Shown piece by piece: positions 44,827 to 56,502 of a DNA stretch of 64,000 nucleotides. Below the pieces are notes generated by a model. That model ran no database searches. It saw nothing but the letters and a program-made list of their open reading frames with translations, and was not told the origin of the DNA. Origin of the DNA: Symbiodinium natans (taxonomy: Eukaryota; Sar; Dinophyceae; Suessiales; Symbiodiniaceae); assembly GCA_905221605.1 (NCBI GenBank), contig CAJNDS010000248.1, positions 64,400 to 128,399 of the forward strand, given 5' to 3'. Position numbers and translations under genes: made by a program. Within the stretch, counting starts at the first letter, position 1. Every line of letters starts with the position of its first letter.

Positions 44827-45645
44827 TGGTTGTCGGGTTGCCCAAATCGCGAAGAGCCAGCTTAGACAACTCGAGCGTATCCTCAACACCAACAACAAGC
44901 CCTAAACCCGAAACCCTAAGCCCTAAGCCCTAAGCCCTAAGCCCTAAACCCCAAACCCTAAACCCCTAACCCCGAAACCCCTGAGAAGGAGCTGGGACCC
45001 GCTCCTGGAGAAGGTCAAGCCCGACCGACGCCAGTTTCCAGGCACTGACTCGCTGCGTTGGCTTGTTAGAGCAAACCCGAAACCTTGGGATGTTCCCCCT
45101 TATACTAGCGGTCCTTAGTCGGGATTACCATAGGGGTACTATCTTCCCAATTAAGGACTGTTAGCACAAGGGGGGAGCATCCCAACCTAAACCCTAAAGC
45201 CTAAGCGACTTCTCTGCGCCGTGACCCCAAACCTGCGCCAGATCTGCAGGACCTTGAATTTCCAGCGGTCCAGTTGCTAACGCTCTCTGCTCCTAACAAA
45301 CTGACAAACTAACCGGACTTCTGCCAGTAAGTCGAGCTAACATGAAGCTACCCCCCGAGGCCCCTAAACCCGAACGCGGGCCTTCTACTACCCCCCCCCT
45401 AAAGACATCAGGGGAACCTCTGAGCCCCTAAGCTCCCGAAGCAACCCCATATTAGGGTTAGGGTTTAGTATTTACAACCCCAGAAGCACTAGACCCTAAA
45501 CCCCCCCCCCCCCCCCCCCCAAATAAGGGAACCCCCACCCCCCCCCACCCTCCCCAAAAGAGGCCCGGAGATCCTGGGGGAGCACTACGCCGCCGTGCGC
45601 GCCGCCCTGGTGGGCGGTGCAGTGCTCGGCGCCCTGTCAGTTTAG
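44827..45645 (+). CDS. Exons ending at TAG 45645, helical C-terminus, unidentified
   Basis: Exon 44827-44899 reads RVAQIAKSQLRQLERILNTN. Exon 44989-45064 reads SWDPLLEKVKPDRRQFPGTD then SLRWL (donor GTTAGA). Exon 45563-45645 reads PEILGEHYAAVRAALVGGAV then LGALSV and TAG, with almost every third position G or C. The Ala/Val/Gly-rich end could be a membrane segment or a buried helix. These may continue the SDR-like gene upstream or be a separate gene; phases do not settle it. The first exon lacks a GT donor and is also open on the other strand. Confidence 0.5.
45085..45185. mobile_element. MITE-like element A, copy 1
   Basis: A near-perfect palindrome of about 100 bp. TTGGGATGTTCCCCCTTATA at the left is mirrored by AAGGGGGGAGCATCCCAA at the right, with GTCCTTAGT...ATTAAGGAC inside. 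Copies also lie at 49003, 51423, 54429 and 58224. Confidence 0.85.
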
Positions 45646-45954
45646 GACGTAAAGCGGTTTGGGGTTTAGGGTTTAGGGTTTAGGGTTTAAGGGCGTTTAG
45701 GGAGTTTGGGGTTCAGGACTTAAGGAGTTTAGGGTTTGGGGTTTAAGGAGTCGAGGCTTCGGGGCCCAGAGAATTGGGGCTTAAGGAGTTTAAGCTTTGT
45801 AGCTTAAGGAGTTTAATTTTTAGGGGTGTTGCATGCAGGATCGGAACTCCCCCCGCCAAAATGGGGATCCAGGGTCATGAGCAGTCTACGGTTTGAACAA
45901 CCCTAAACCCGAAACCCAAACCGCTTCGCCCCTTTACCCCACCAAGAGTCCTAG

Positions 45955-46887
45955 ACCTCTTCCAGAGACTGGCAGGCGCCAGCGCGGCAGCCCTTGTGGT
46001 GAGGTCAGTGCGGTGAGGATGCCGGGGGGGAGGTTTTCGAAAATAGGGTTTAGGGTCCAGGGTCCAGGGTTTAGGGTTTAGGGTTTAGGGTTTAGGGTTT
46101 TGTGGAAAGAATGACCCACATGTTAGGTATTCCTAGCCCAGCCCATCCCAAGGGCCTCAGCCCTCAGCCCCCAGAATGTAAGGACCCTTAATCACACCAA
46201 GCCCGAGGCCCTGAACCGAAGCCCGAAGCCCTAAGCCCGAAGCCCGAAGCCCTAAGCCCGAAACCCTAAACCCTAAACCCTAAACCCTAAACCCTAAACC
46301 CTAAACCCTAAACCCTAAGCCCTAAACCCGAAACCCTAAACCCTCAACCCTCAACCCTAAACCCTACCAGTTCCCTGACATCCCCCGGATAGGGGCGGGG
46401 GTTGGGTTTCTAGAGGTTTCGAGCCTTAGGACTCAACCCTGAACCCTAAGCCGCAACCCCTGCGCCCTTAATGCTTGGGGCTTATGTAGGACGTGGGGGT
46501 ACCCTAAACCCTAAACCGTAAACCCTAAACCCTAAACCTAAACCCCGTTGGTTTGCTTTAAAATCTCGGGGAAGTTTAAAGGGCTTAGAGGAAATGGATG
46601 GCTCCGCAAAGAGCCGTGCGAAGTGCATCGCTTAGCAAAAGAGAAAGTGTGCGACGTCGGCTCCGGGTCCCCCAGGGCTTGCCCTTTAAACCCTAAACCC
46701 GAAACCTTAGCAACTCTACACCCTAAACCCTAAGCCCTGAACCCTAAGAAGCATCGATCCCTAAGACAGAACCACCAGCCTCCTAAGGCCTGAACCCAAA
46801 GAGAAGCCCCAAACCCGAAACCTTGTAAACCCCCAAAGCGCGAGGAGGTGCCAGCCTTTCTCACATTGGGGGCTTCCGAGAATAGGG
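45955..46887 (+). CDS. Three exons at the start of a long gene, unidentified
   Basis: Exon 45955-45998 reads LFQRLAGASAAALV with donor GTGAGG (a second GTGAGG lies 14 bp on). Exon 46589-46676 has two open frames; the more GC3-rich reads GNGWLRKEPCEVHRLAKEKV then CDVGSGSP. Exon 46845-46887 reads EVPAFLTLGASENR with donor GTACCC and joins in phase to the exon at 47368. Unidentified. Confidence 0.5.
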
Positions 46888-47110
46888 GTACCCTTTTTGG
46901 GGGGTCCCTTGAAAGGGATTCTAGCCTATGTGGGATTGAAAGGGGTACCCCTAGTTGTAAGGGGCATAAGGAGGGACCCCTAGAAGGGGCCCTTAATCTA
47001 AATTTCCCTATATAACTCCTATACCACCTATATAGTCCCTAAAGACCCTAAACAACCAACAAAGAAGCCCTAAGGTCCCCTATAAAGATCATTCCTGTAT
47101 TGGTCCCTTG
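46888..47110. repeat. Palindrome-rich intron segment
   Basis: Contains short inverted pairs such as GGGGTACCC, GGGTCCCTTGAAAGGGATTC and AAGGGGCCCTTAA, with CTATATA words. A looser relative occurs at 58340-58400 (AGTGGGCCCCTTAT, CTCCTATATACCCC). Confidence 0.5.
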
Positions 47111-47367
47111 ATATGTTGGAGAAATACCCACATCCATTTCTCAATCCCTATAAACCCTAAACCCTAAACCCTAAACCCTAAACCCTATACCCCAAAAATA
47201 CCCAGCCTCCCCGGGATCGGCCTCCCCCTTTTTTTTCGGGGGTTCGTTTGTAGGGACTCTGTGAGTCATAGGGGCCGAGGAAGGGAATATCTTGGGCCCA
47301 AGCTGGCTGATTCAGGCTAACCCTAGACAAGCCCAAACCCCAAACCCGAAGCCGCAAACCCCAAAAG

Positions 47368-50300
47368 CTCGCGTGGGATACTATGAACCACGGAGCATTG
47401 AGGCTATCCGCCTGCGGTGTCGGATGCACGAGCTCCGAGTTATGCGGTAGACTCAGAGGGCAGCCATGCAGGGGATCAGGGTTTAGGGCTTAAAGCTTAG
47501 GACTTTGGGAATAAGGTACCAGAGGGTTTAGGGTTTAGGGTTTAGGGCTTAGGACTTTGGGAATAAGGTACCAGAAGAGCCCATGGGTAAGATCCACCTG
47601 CACCCCCCCCCCCCCCCGGGTACAGTTGGGACTTGGGGCCTTTGGAGGAGAGATTGCCCGAGATCCGGCAAGTTTAGGGTTTAGGGTTTAGGGGTTTAGG
47701 GTTTAGGGTTTAGGGTTTAGGGTTGAGGGAACATCCCAGAAGGGCTTGGTTGGCTCTCCACAAATAAGGGCCCCAAATGCCTAGGACCCACCTTTTCCTG
47801 TCCAAACCCAGACCCCTTGCTATAAACACCCTCACCCCCTGACCCTCACCCCCTGACCCTAAACCCATAAACCCCTAAACCCCTAAACCCTAAACCCTAA
47901 ACCCCGAAACCCTCAATCCTAAAACCCTAAACCCATAAACCCCTCAACCCTAAACCCCCACTAACCTCAAGGCCGATCAGCCGCCGGCCCCCTCAGCCCT
48001 ACAAGTGCGAACGTCAGCTGAACGAAGGTGGGCGTGGTTCCTCACCAGCAAACTCCGGATCTGGGCCGATGCTCGGGGAAGCAGCGTCAGGTTCGGCGTA
48101 GGTCTTCCGTGGTAAACCTGAACCTTAGGGATTAGGGTTAGGGTTCTAGGGTTTAGGGTTTAGGGTTTAGGGTTTCGGGTAAGAATAAGCCCGAAGAAAC
48201 AGGCCCTACACCGGCTTCCGAGACGAGGGGATTGGGGTCTAGGTGCCCTGATTCGGGGGGGAGAAGCCTTAACCTAAAAGGATCCTCAACCAAAGTATGA
48301 TGAACACAATGGCCCCTTGGCACAGAGCCTACTTGCAACCTGGTGGGCACATACTGTGCTGCTAAAATATGAGGGGGGGGGGGGGGAAAGAGCGGTGCCC
48401 AACCCAGATGGGATTCTCGCGCGTCTCCGTCTCGGCCCGTAAGCCGGCCCGAGCGCCAATACCCTGCTCCCCTGAATCCCTGAACAACCAGCCCTGAGGT
48501 AGATATAGGTAGGGTTAAGTGCCGCAACAAAGGTTCTGGCTAGAGCTAGCATGCTTATTAGCCTACGTATCCCAAAACCCGAAAATCCGGGACCCTCGAA
48601 CTCAGACCCATGTAAGGTTGGAGCCGTGGGCCCTTAGCCTTAGTATTTTCCGCAATTACTATTATACAATGTGTATACAAGAGTTTCCCTAAACCCTCAA
48701 CCCTAAACCCTTAATTGAGGGCCTGGAACCCTAGACCCCAGCTCAGGAGAAGAATGGCGTGGCGGTTGGGCCCTTCCTCAACCAGGAGCTCAATGCTTTC
48801 GTGGTGAAGCCGCTCCAGGCACCCACCGAATCGAAGGTGTAGGGTTTAGGGTTTAGGGTTTAGGGTTTAGGGTTTAGGGTTTAGGGTTTAGGGTTTAGGG
48901 TTTAGGGTTTAGGTTTGGCTTCGGACGCTCTAGGGGTTCGAGTTTCAGAAAGGTACGCTGTGGGCCCAAGGCGCTTTTGTGTGTCCGTTGTTGTTCCCGC
49001 CCGGGATTCCCCCCTATACTAGCAGTCCTTAATTGGGATTATCACAGGGGGGTACGAGAATCGGGAACATCCCAACTCTGGGGGGTTTAGGCCGGGTTGA
49101 GGTAACGGGGCAGTAGAGCATGGGTGGGTGGATTGATGGGCGACCCATAGTCTATAAGGGAGAGCCCCCCAGACACAGCACCCAACAAAAAGCCCCCCCC
49201 CCCCCCAGCTACTAGGTAGGCCCTGGGGACATTCTGTATGTTCCCCCAATGTGGGTGCGAGAGGATCAGATTCAGGACCCCTAAACCCAAACCCCAAACC
49301 CCAAACCCCAAACCCCAAACCCTAAACCCTAAACCCTAAACCCTAAACCCTAAACCCTAAACCCTAAACCCTAAACCCTAAACCCTAAACCCTAAACCCT
49401 AAACCCTAAAGGGCTTCTAAGGGCCATCCTGCAATCTATACCGTTTCGGGGTTCAGCTTGTCCTTGGGGGCTTCGAAGCACGGTTGAGAAGCCACAAGCT
49501 GCCCGACTGAGCAGAAACCCCGAAGACCCCAAACCCTAAACCCTAAACCCCAAACCCTAAACCCCAAACCCCAAACCCCAAACCCCAAACCCCAAACCCC
49601 AAACCCCAAACCCTAAACCCTAAACCCTGAAAAGTCGGGGTTTTGAGGGCTCTTGAGGAGAAGCCCTGAATTCCTCCACCTAAAATAAGCCCCAAGCCCT
49701 GAGAAACAGGCTTTGGGAGCTCTGAGTCCCCTAAAAAGAACGCCCGAAACTTCTAAAACCTAAACCCCGAAACCCGAACCCTGAACGATAAAATTTAAAG
49801 GCTAACACCCTACACCCTACACCCTACACCCTACACCCTACACCCTAAACCCTAAACCCTAAACCCTAAACCCTGAAAGTAGCTTTTCGGATAAGCCAAA
49901 TGCCCACATACCCATCCTGGAGGATGCGCCCACTTTGCCGACCCCCGCCGGCAAGCACGGGTTTCAGGGTTTCCGGGGGGAGGGGGGGGGGTCCAGGGTT
50001 TAGGGGTCCTTATTAGCGGCCCTAAACCCTAAACCCTAAACCCGAAACCCTAAACCCTAAACCCGAAACCCTAAACCCGAAACCCTAAACCCTAAACTGG
50101 TCTTTAGGGCTTCGGTTTCCGGCTTCGGGGCTCTTTGGTGTGAAGGGGGTTTTGTGGTTACCGGTGGGGCCATGCTTTTTGGGCTTCGTTGCTTTGGGGG
50201 CGGGCTTGAGGGGTCGTTGGGAGCGCTTAGGTCTCATACCATTCAGGCTTCTTTCGGTTGCGTCTAAGGGTTTAGGGTTTCGATTTAGGGTTTAGGCTTC

Positions 50301-52626
50301 ATTATCCCCTTGTATGGCCTAACCCTCTTGAAAAGGCTACGAAGTATGGGGACTTCGGTCTTACTGGGTATGTAAGGGGGTATATCAGGGGTTCCCATTT
50401 ACGGGCCCATAGAACGGGACCATGGAACTACCCTAAGATGGCGTTACAGGGCCATTAGAGGTGAGAGTGGACACAGAGGCTCTTATCCTGACCTTCATTA
50501 GCAGAACTGGGGAAGGTTAATGAGTTGTCCAGCATTCCAAATTTGGCAAGATCATAATCAGTACCTGCTTGCGAACGCTTCGAACTACATCCCACGGCAC
50601 GGCGGAAATGAGGAACTTGCTTCATCCAAACCCTTAACCCACATGTCCTAAAAATGCACCAACTCATGCTCGACATTGAGCACTAGTGAGGGCTTGTGGA
50701 GGCGGTGGCCGGAATTGTTGGTGGTATTTGTCACTGTCAATTTAGATATAGGGAATATACGGGAACGACATCATTTAGGACCCTTCAGCGTAAAGATACA
50801 AGGGTTTTGAGGTGACGATATGAGATTGCTACCCAAACCCTAAAACACCTCAAGCCGAGGTTTGGGTTGAGGAGTCCCTTGTTTACCTTAGCTAGGCCTT
50901 TAAGGTGGAGCCGAAATACCCTCATCTTTAGACCCGAAACCCGAAACCCGAAACCCGAAACCCGAAACCCTAAACCCGAAACCCTAAACCCTAAACCCTA
51001 AACCCTAAACCCTAAACCCTAAACCCTAAACCCTAAACCCTAAACCCTAAACCCTAAACCCTCATCCTCAGGAGGCCTTCATCGCCAAAGGGCGCAGTGG
51101 TTGTGCAATCGGTGAGCCGACCCCAGTGACTTGGCACCAGTGCCCTTACGGGTTTAGGGTTTAGGGTTTAGGGTTTAGGGTTTAGGGTTTAGGGTTCAGG
51201 GTTTAGGGTTTAGGGTGTAGGGTGTAGGGTTTAGGGTTTAGGGTTCAGGGCTTAGGGCTTAGGGTTTAGGCTTCAGGGTTCAGGGTTTCGGGTTTAGGAC
51301 GTTTCGGGTTTAGGACGTTTAGGATAAGGGCCTGTTGAGGATGTTTAGGGCGTAGTTGTGTCTTTTTTCTTCATGGTTCAGGCCTTGGTGTCAAAGGGCC
51401 TGTAGTACTGTTTGGGATGGCTTGGGATGTTCCCCCTTATACTAAAAGCCCTTAATAGGGATTATTATAGGGGGGGGCACTCTGATCCCTAACTTAGACG
51501 GGGGAACACATCAAGGGATGGCTTGTTTGCAAAAGGGCTGGCCCGAGGAGGCCCCTCCGCTGCCCTCCTCTGGTCCTCTCCTCTGGGCCCTCTTTCCTAG
51601 TAGAAGAGTAGGGTTTAGGGTTTAGGGTTTAGGGTTTAGGGTTTAGGGTTTAGGGTTTAGGGTTTAGGGTTTAGGGTTTAGGGTTTAGGGTTTAGGGTTT
51701 AGGGTTTAGGGTTTAGGGTTTAGGGTTTAGGGTTACCTTTAACCTTTTTGGGGTAGTATCATCCCCTTATATTCCCAAAGGTTAAGCTTTAATTGCCCCA
51801 GGTTTCTATTTTTCTCCTTTCGATATTTTTGATATTCCATTCACATTCTTTATGGGTTCAAAATTCAAAAATGTTCAAACAGAAATTGAATTTGGAGGAA
51901 GTTATTATGTTGCACCAAAGTATTCATCATTAAACGATGAATTAACATGTTCATAAATATATTTTTTATGTAATTATCAAAATGGAAGTATTCAACGGAT
52001 AGAGTTAAAGAAAACATATAAAAACTCAATATGCAAAAGGATTAATTGCTACACAAGAATATTTCAAAGAAGTTCAAAATTTATATTTATTCTTTCTGGG
52101 CTTTTTCCGGGCCTCTTCTACGCCTCGAGCGAGCCTCTTTCAATTTCTTCTTCTGAAGCATCAATCAGTTTGGACATGTCTCTTCAGCCCAGAAATCTTT
52201 CTGGGAAATAGGTTGTTTTCGGGGGGTGGTATACTTGAATTCCGGTTTTTTCTTCTTCCTATTGCGGGGGGAGGGGCGGGGTTTTTCTATTAAGCAGCAG
52301 AAGCTGCGGTGCCCTTAGCGCAACATGGTCCATGGGCTGCCTAGTTGGGCGGTTGTTGTGGGCTGGCTTTGCAGGGCTCAGGGTTCACCGTTTTAGGGTT
52401 TAGGGTGTAGGGTGTAGGGTTTGAGGGTGTTCGTGTTTAGGGCTTCTTGGATTTGGAGGGTCAAGAATTGCAATGGACGCACGCACCCCGGGGCCTCCCT
52501 TCTCAGTTGTACGTTTCATGTCCCCCGCATTATGCCCCTGGACTTGTCCAAAACCCCAACAAAGCCCCGGCACCCGCCGCCGAAAACGAAACTGCAAAAG
52601 ATATGTCAACAGAGGATGCAATCTGA
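47368..52626 (+). CDS. Many-exon gene, 3' end with TGA, unidentified
   Basis: Exons are 47368-47446, 47575-47586 (12 nt, donor GTAAGA), 47972-48097, 48747-48836, 49457-49482, 49883-49960, 50247-50269, 51072-51151, 51382-51409, 51548-51607 and 52507-52626. Peptides include YYEPRSIEAIRLRCRMHELR, SAERRWAWFLTSKLRIWADA, GVAVGPFLNQELNAFVVKPL, LVLGGFEA, AHIPILEDAPTLPTPAGKHG, AFIAKGRSGCAIGEPTPVTW, PWCQRACST and APAPAAENETAKDMSTEDAI before TGA. Phase holds from 47972 through 50247 and from 51072 to the stop. The breaks are 47586/47972 and 50269/51072. Donors include GTAGAC, GTAGGT, GTGTAG, GTTGAG, GTTTCA, GTTTAG, GTTTGG and GTAGGG. The acidic, Ala/Pro-rich tail looks disordered. No domain was recognised. 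Confidence 0.6.
49003..49075. mobile_element. MITE-like element A, copy 2 (shorter)
   Basis: GGGATTCCCCCCTATACTAG with CAGTCCTTAATTGGGATTAT, ending GGGAACATCCCAA. The right inner arm is shortened compared with the copy at 45085. Confidence 0.75.
49275..49412. repeat. CCCCAAA then CCCTAAA array
   Basis: Four AAACCCC units are followed by about 13 CCCTAAA units. The switch between variants is sharp. Confidence 0.9.
50300..51060. other. Intron or spacer, possible missed exon
   Basis: Unique sequence, with CCCGAAA units at 50930-50975 grading into a long CCCTAAA array to 51063. A 73-aa reverse ORF at 50455-50676 looks protein-like in part (RSQAGTDYDLAKFGMLDNSL), but no splice context supports it. 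A phase break between exons 50247 and 51072 suggests a missed exon here. Confidence 0.4.
51423..51510. mobile_element. MITE-like element A, copy 3
   Basis: TTGGGATGTTCCCCCTTATA, CTAAAAGCCCTTAATAGGGA and a right arm ending GGGGGAACACATC. It is less symmetric than the other copies. Confidence 0.7.
51606..51734. repeat. TTTAGGG array directly after a donor
   Basis: About 18 perfect TTTAGGG heptamers start with the GTAGGG donor of the exon ending at 51607. Confidence 0.97.
51780..52100. other. AT-rich island with fragmentary ORFs
   Basis: Base composition changes abruptly to roughly 70 percent A+T. One + frame reads FDIFDIPFTFFMGSKFKNVQ, then SYYVAPKYSSLNDELTCS and TAA; another later frame reads KTQYAKGLIATQEYFKEVQN. 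The sequence is unlike the flanking GC-rich exons and could be an inserted organellar or foreign fragment. I do not recognise the protein, and it is not cox1. Confidence 0.5.
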
Positions 52627-52987
52627 TAGCTCAAAAGTCAAAGATAGCAGCGTGCAAAGCAGAAACAACCCTCAAAGCACCGGAGCCATAAACCCCCAGC
52701 CCGCTAATCCCCAAACGCTCGAACCCTTAAACCCTCAAACCCTTAACCTCAAACCCTAAACCTCAAACCCTAAAGCCTACACCCCAAAGCCCTAGCCTCA
52801 AAACCACGAAAGCCCCCCCCCCCCCCCCCCCCCCCCCAACCCTAAACCCTAAACCCTAAATCCCTAAACCCTAAACCTAAACCCTAAACCCTAAAGCCCT
52901 AAATCCCTAAAACCCTACAACCCTGAAACCCTGAAGCCCTAAACCCTAAGACCCGAAACCCCCCCCTCCCGAAGCCGCAGAGCCCAG

Positions 52988-54867
52988 GAGTCCCGAGAAC
53001 GTCCAGGTTTTCACGTCGCGGGTGGAAGCTGTGGAGGATCCCGAGGTCGCATTTTTCTGTGGGGGCTTTTGGGGACTGGGTAGGTAACCCTTGAACCTTT
53101 TTTGGTTATATATATATATATAGAATCCTACTGCGTATAAAGGGGTAAACCCTTCAACCTTTTTTGGTTATATAGAATCCTACTATATATAGAAAGGTTA
53201 GCCTTTCTGGGGCTGGGTATTCCGCCCCTGAGGGGGTTTGGGGGGGGTTGAGGGCTTTGTAGGGTTGAGGGCTGAGGTTGAGGGTTGTCGCCAGTTTAGG
53301 GTTTAGGGTTGAGGGCTGAGGTTTAGGGTTTAGGGTTTATAGGGTTTAGGGATAGGGTTTAGGCTTGAGGCGGGGATCAGGGCATTCGGGCTGAGGGTTT
53401 TAGGGCAGGTTTCTCCCTGGGTTCGGGTTGAGGGATTAGGGTTTCGGGCTGAAGGGGCTCAATAGCTTCAGGATACTTAGGGTTTAGGGATTCCGGGGTT
53501 TCAGGCCGTGTGGCAAACCGGGGCGTTTAGTTCGGTCCTCTGGCGTGGCGAAGGGCCTTGTAAACCCCTGCAACAACAGACAGAACTGCAAAACAGTGGG
53601 GCAATAAAGCTTTCCCATCAACCAAGGACTGGGGATTCTTCCCTTTATCTAAAGATGTGAGGAGTAATGAGCCCTGGACCCACACCGTACACCCCTTTCA
53701 GGGGGCTTAGATTAACTCTAAACCCTAGACTCTAGACCCTAGACCCTAAAAAATACTTCTTTTATTGCTGAGGCAACGAGTATGGGCTTCAGAACTCCGC
53801 GGTTCGTGGCACCCTTGGATTTTTAGAACTACAGTAGCACGGCCCCTTTCTCTTGGTAACAGGCTACCCCGAAAATATTGATCGGAATGATTGCTAATAT
53901 TATTCCCTTGTGGTTCCTTTATTGCTCTAATAACCCCACAAACCCTGTTCTTACTGTTAAGGCCCATTAATGCCCCTACAGTAGGCTTGTCAGGTGGCGG
54001 CTTTGTTGTTTGTTGCTTCTTGGGCTCTGAAAGGCTTTGAGTTTGGGACCTTAGGACCCTAAACCCGAAACCCTGAACCCTGAACCCTGACCCCTAAACC
54101 CTAAACCCTAAACCCTAAACCCTAAACCCTAAACCCTAAACCCTAAACCCTAAACCCTAAACCCTAAACCCTAAACCCTAAACCCTAAACCGCAGTTCGC
54201 TGTGGAGGCCAGGCATCCAGGGGAGTCGGAGGACCGCCAGAGTGCCTCCTTGGAGTTCTTTTTGGGGGGTTTGTGCATGTATCTGAATGACCTTAGGGTT
54301 TAGGGTTTAGGGTTTAGGGTTTAGGGTTTAGGGTTTAGGGTTTAGGGTTTAGGGTTTAGGGTTTAGGGTTTAGGGTTTAGGGTTTAGGGTTTAGGGTTTA
54401 GGGTTTAGGGTTTGGGGTTTAGGGTCATTTGGGATGTTCCCCCTTATCCCAACAGTCCTTAATGGGGATCATCGTACCCCCGCCCCCCTAGGATCATCCC
54501 TATTAAGGGCTGTTAGTCTAAGGGGGAACATCCCAAAATACCATGCTGGTTGATGGGCTTAGGCGCCGCCCGCCCCAACCCAGGACAGGGTGGACGACAT
54601 CCTAAGTCTAAGCAGCACTTCGGAAGCTTGCAGAAGGAGGGCGCGAAATAAGCAGCAAGTGTTGCATACAGGCCATACTCCACATTGTATGGGGCTTAGC
54701 ACCTAGGATTGTCGTCGACTAAGGCTTCTCCCTGCCCCGAACCTGAAACCCTAAATCCTATCCTGCGTCGCCTCGCGACGTCCGTGTCCTTGAAGCAACC
54801 AACAGAAGAACAGGCCTTAAACACCCAAGCCCTACATCAAGCCGCAAGCCCTAAGCCCAACTTGTAA
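52988..54867 (+). CDS. Five-exon gene, 3' end with TAA, unidentified
   Basis: Exons are 52988-53045 (SPENVQVFTSRVEAVEDPE, donor GTCGCA), 53505-53559 (two open frames, donor GTAAAC), 54196-54297 (FAVEARHPGESEDRQSASLE then FFLGGLCMYLNDLR, donor GTTTAG), 54584-54658 (DRVDDILSLSSTSEACRRRA then RNKQQ, donor GTGTTG) and 54724-54867 (LRRLATSVSLKQPTEEQALN, ending SPKPNL then TAA). The last three join in phase 0. The last exon includes part of a CCCTAAA unit read as codons (ETLNP), so its start is uncertain. No family was recognised. Confidence 0.55.
53088..53205. repeat. About 60-bp tandem duplication with TA tract
   Basis: CCTTTTTTGGTTATAT and AGAATCCTACT occur twice (53096-53150 and 53157-53205), the first with an (TA)n expansion. 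Confidence 0.8.
54063..54192. repeat. CCCTAAA array ending at an acceptor
   Basis: CCCTGAA units followed by about 14 CCCTAAA units run to AAACCGCAG, the acceptor of the exon at 54196. The matching TTTAGGG array (54298-54424) begins at that exon's donor, so the exon is bracketed by mirror-image arrays. Confidence 0.95.
54298..54424. repeat. TTTAGGG array supplying a splice donor
   Basis: About 17 heptamers. The first GGGTTTAG provides the GT donor for the exon ending CTTAGG at 54297. Confidence 0.95.
54429..54537. mobile_element. MITE-like element A, copy 4
   Basis: TTTGGGATGTTCCCCCTTAT, CAGTCCTTAATGGGGATCAT, then the mirror GGATCATCCCTATTAAGG, CTGTTAGTCTAAGGGGGAAC and ATCCCAAA. This is the most symmetric copy. 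Confidence 0.88.
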
Positions 54868-55189
54868 ACCCTAAACCCTAAACCCTAAACCCTAAACCCT
54901 AAACTCTAAACCCGCAAGCAAAACTGTACTTATAGCACAAGTATCACCCCATTAGGGTACACTTATAATTGGGGTAGAAGTACCCGGAACCTCTGGCGCC
55001 TTGTGGGCCCTAAACCCTCAGTTCCTAAGCCCTAAGGAACCCCAAACCCTAAACGCTAAACCCTAAGCCCTAAACCCCAAACCCTAAACCCTCAAACCTA
55101 AACCCTAAAACCTAAGCCCTAAACCCCAAACCCTAAACCCTCAAACCCTGAACCCTAAACCTTCTTTTGGAAGCTCCCTGGCTTTGCAG

Positions 55190-56460
55190 GAGTCCGCGGC
55201 CGCGGCGGCCGCGGCTGCGGCTTGGTACCGCGCCTCTTCACAGGCCTGTTGGTTTTTTTTTGGGTTTAGGGTTTGGGGTTTAGGGTTTAGGGTTTAGGGT
55301 TTAGGGTTTAGGGTTCAGGGTTTAGGGTTTAGGGGTTAGGGGTTTAGAGGTTTAGAGGGTTTCGGGATGGGGGTTTGGGGCTTTGGGAATAAGGTGTAGG
55401 GTTTTGGGTGTAGGGTTAATGATTGAGTTTTAGGGGGTTTATGGTTTAGGGCTGAGGGAATTAGAGGGTTGAGAGGATGTAAAGGGTTCCGAGGCTTCGG
55501 AGTGTTCGGATGGTTCAAAGAGCTGTTAGGGTTCAGGTAGGCACCTCATACCGGGCTCGGTCGGGGCTTTCCTGCAGTTCTGTACTGGCGGTTTAGCTGG
55601 GACCTGTACGGTATAGCCTACGGTACAGGGTCAAAGGGTGTGGGTTTGGCCCAAGGCCCTAAACCCCAAACCCTACACCCTCAACCCATAAACTTATGTT
55701 TTGCCCAGGTAGTAAGGCCCACTCTATGCTCGGTAGCGTAAGGGAACCCATCGGGGCCTCATTTTAAACGCTGAGAGGATCTAAACACTACGTAGTCTTA
55801 GTAGATAATTAACACGCCCATTAAACAGACATAAGTTTTGGGGCGTGAAATGCTGCTCGGAAACAGATCACAGACTTAGATGAACACGGTCTAATAGTAA
55901 CTGCCTTTGGGACTACTAAAAAAACCCTGGCAAGTATCCCCTTTGCTCATCATAACCTCTGTCTCCAGAAGTTAATCTGTTGAGTCGTGAAGGTAGCAGC
56001 CAGGATGGGAGAATGAGGGTGCAAAAGCCTGCATGAACAACAAATGAAGGGTTTTTTTCCTCTCATTCGTGCACTCTGTAGTTCACTCGTAGTATTATTA
56101 TTCATGCACGAGCTTATGATTATACTACTACAATGAGTGAACACATGAACAGGATATCCACCACTGACAAGCTACAAGCTTGAAGTCCTCCTTACAGGCT
56201 GATGCCAGAACCGTAAAGCCTGTTCAGGACGCCCCGCGCTCTCTGAGCCCGACCAGGCAAGTCTGGCGAACTCCAGCTGAGAGCCAGTTTCATTCAGGTT
56301 CTTGAGGGCTGAGGAGTTACCCCAACACTAAGCACTAAGCCCTGAACCTTAACACCCTGGACCCTTATTGGGGCTTAGGGTTTAGGAGTTCAGCGCCCAG
56401 GCTTGCGGGTTGGGGGATTTACCCCCTTAGGCTGCCACCCGTATACAGAGTGTCTCTAAC

Positions 56461-56502
<42 letters not shown>

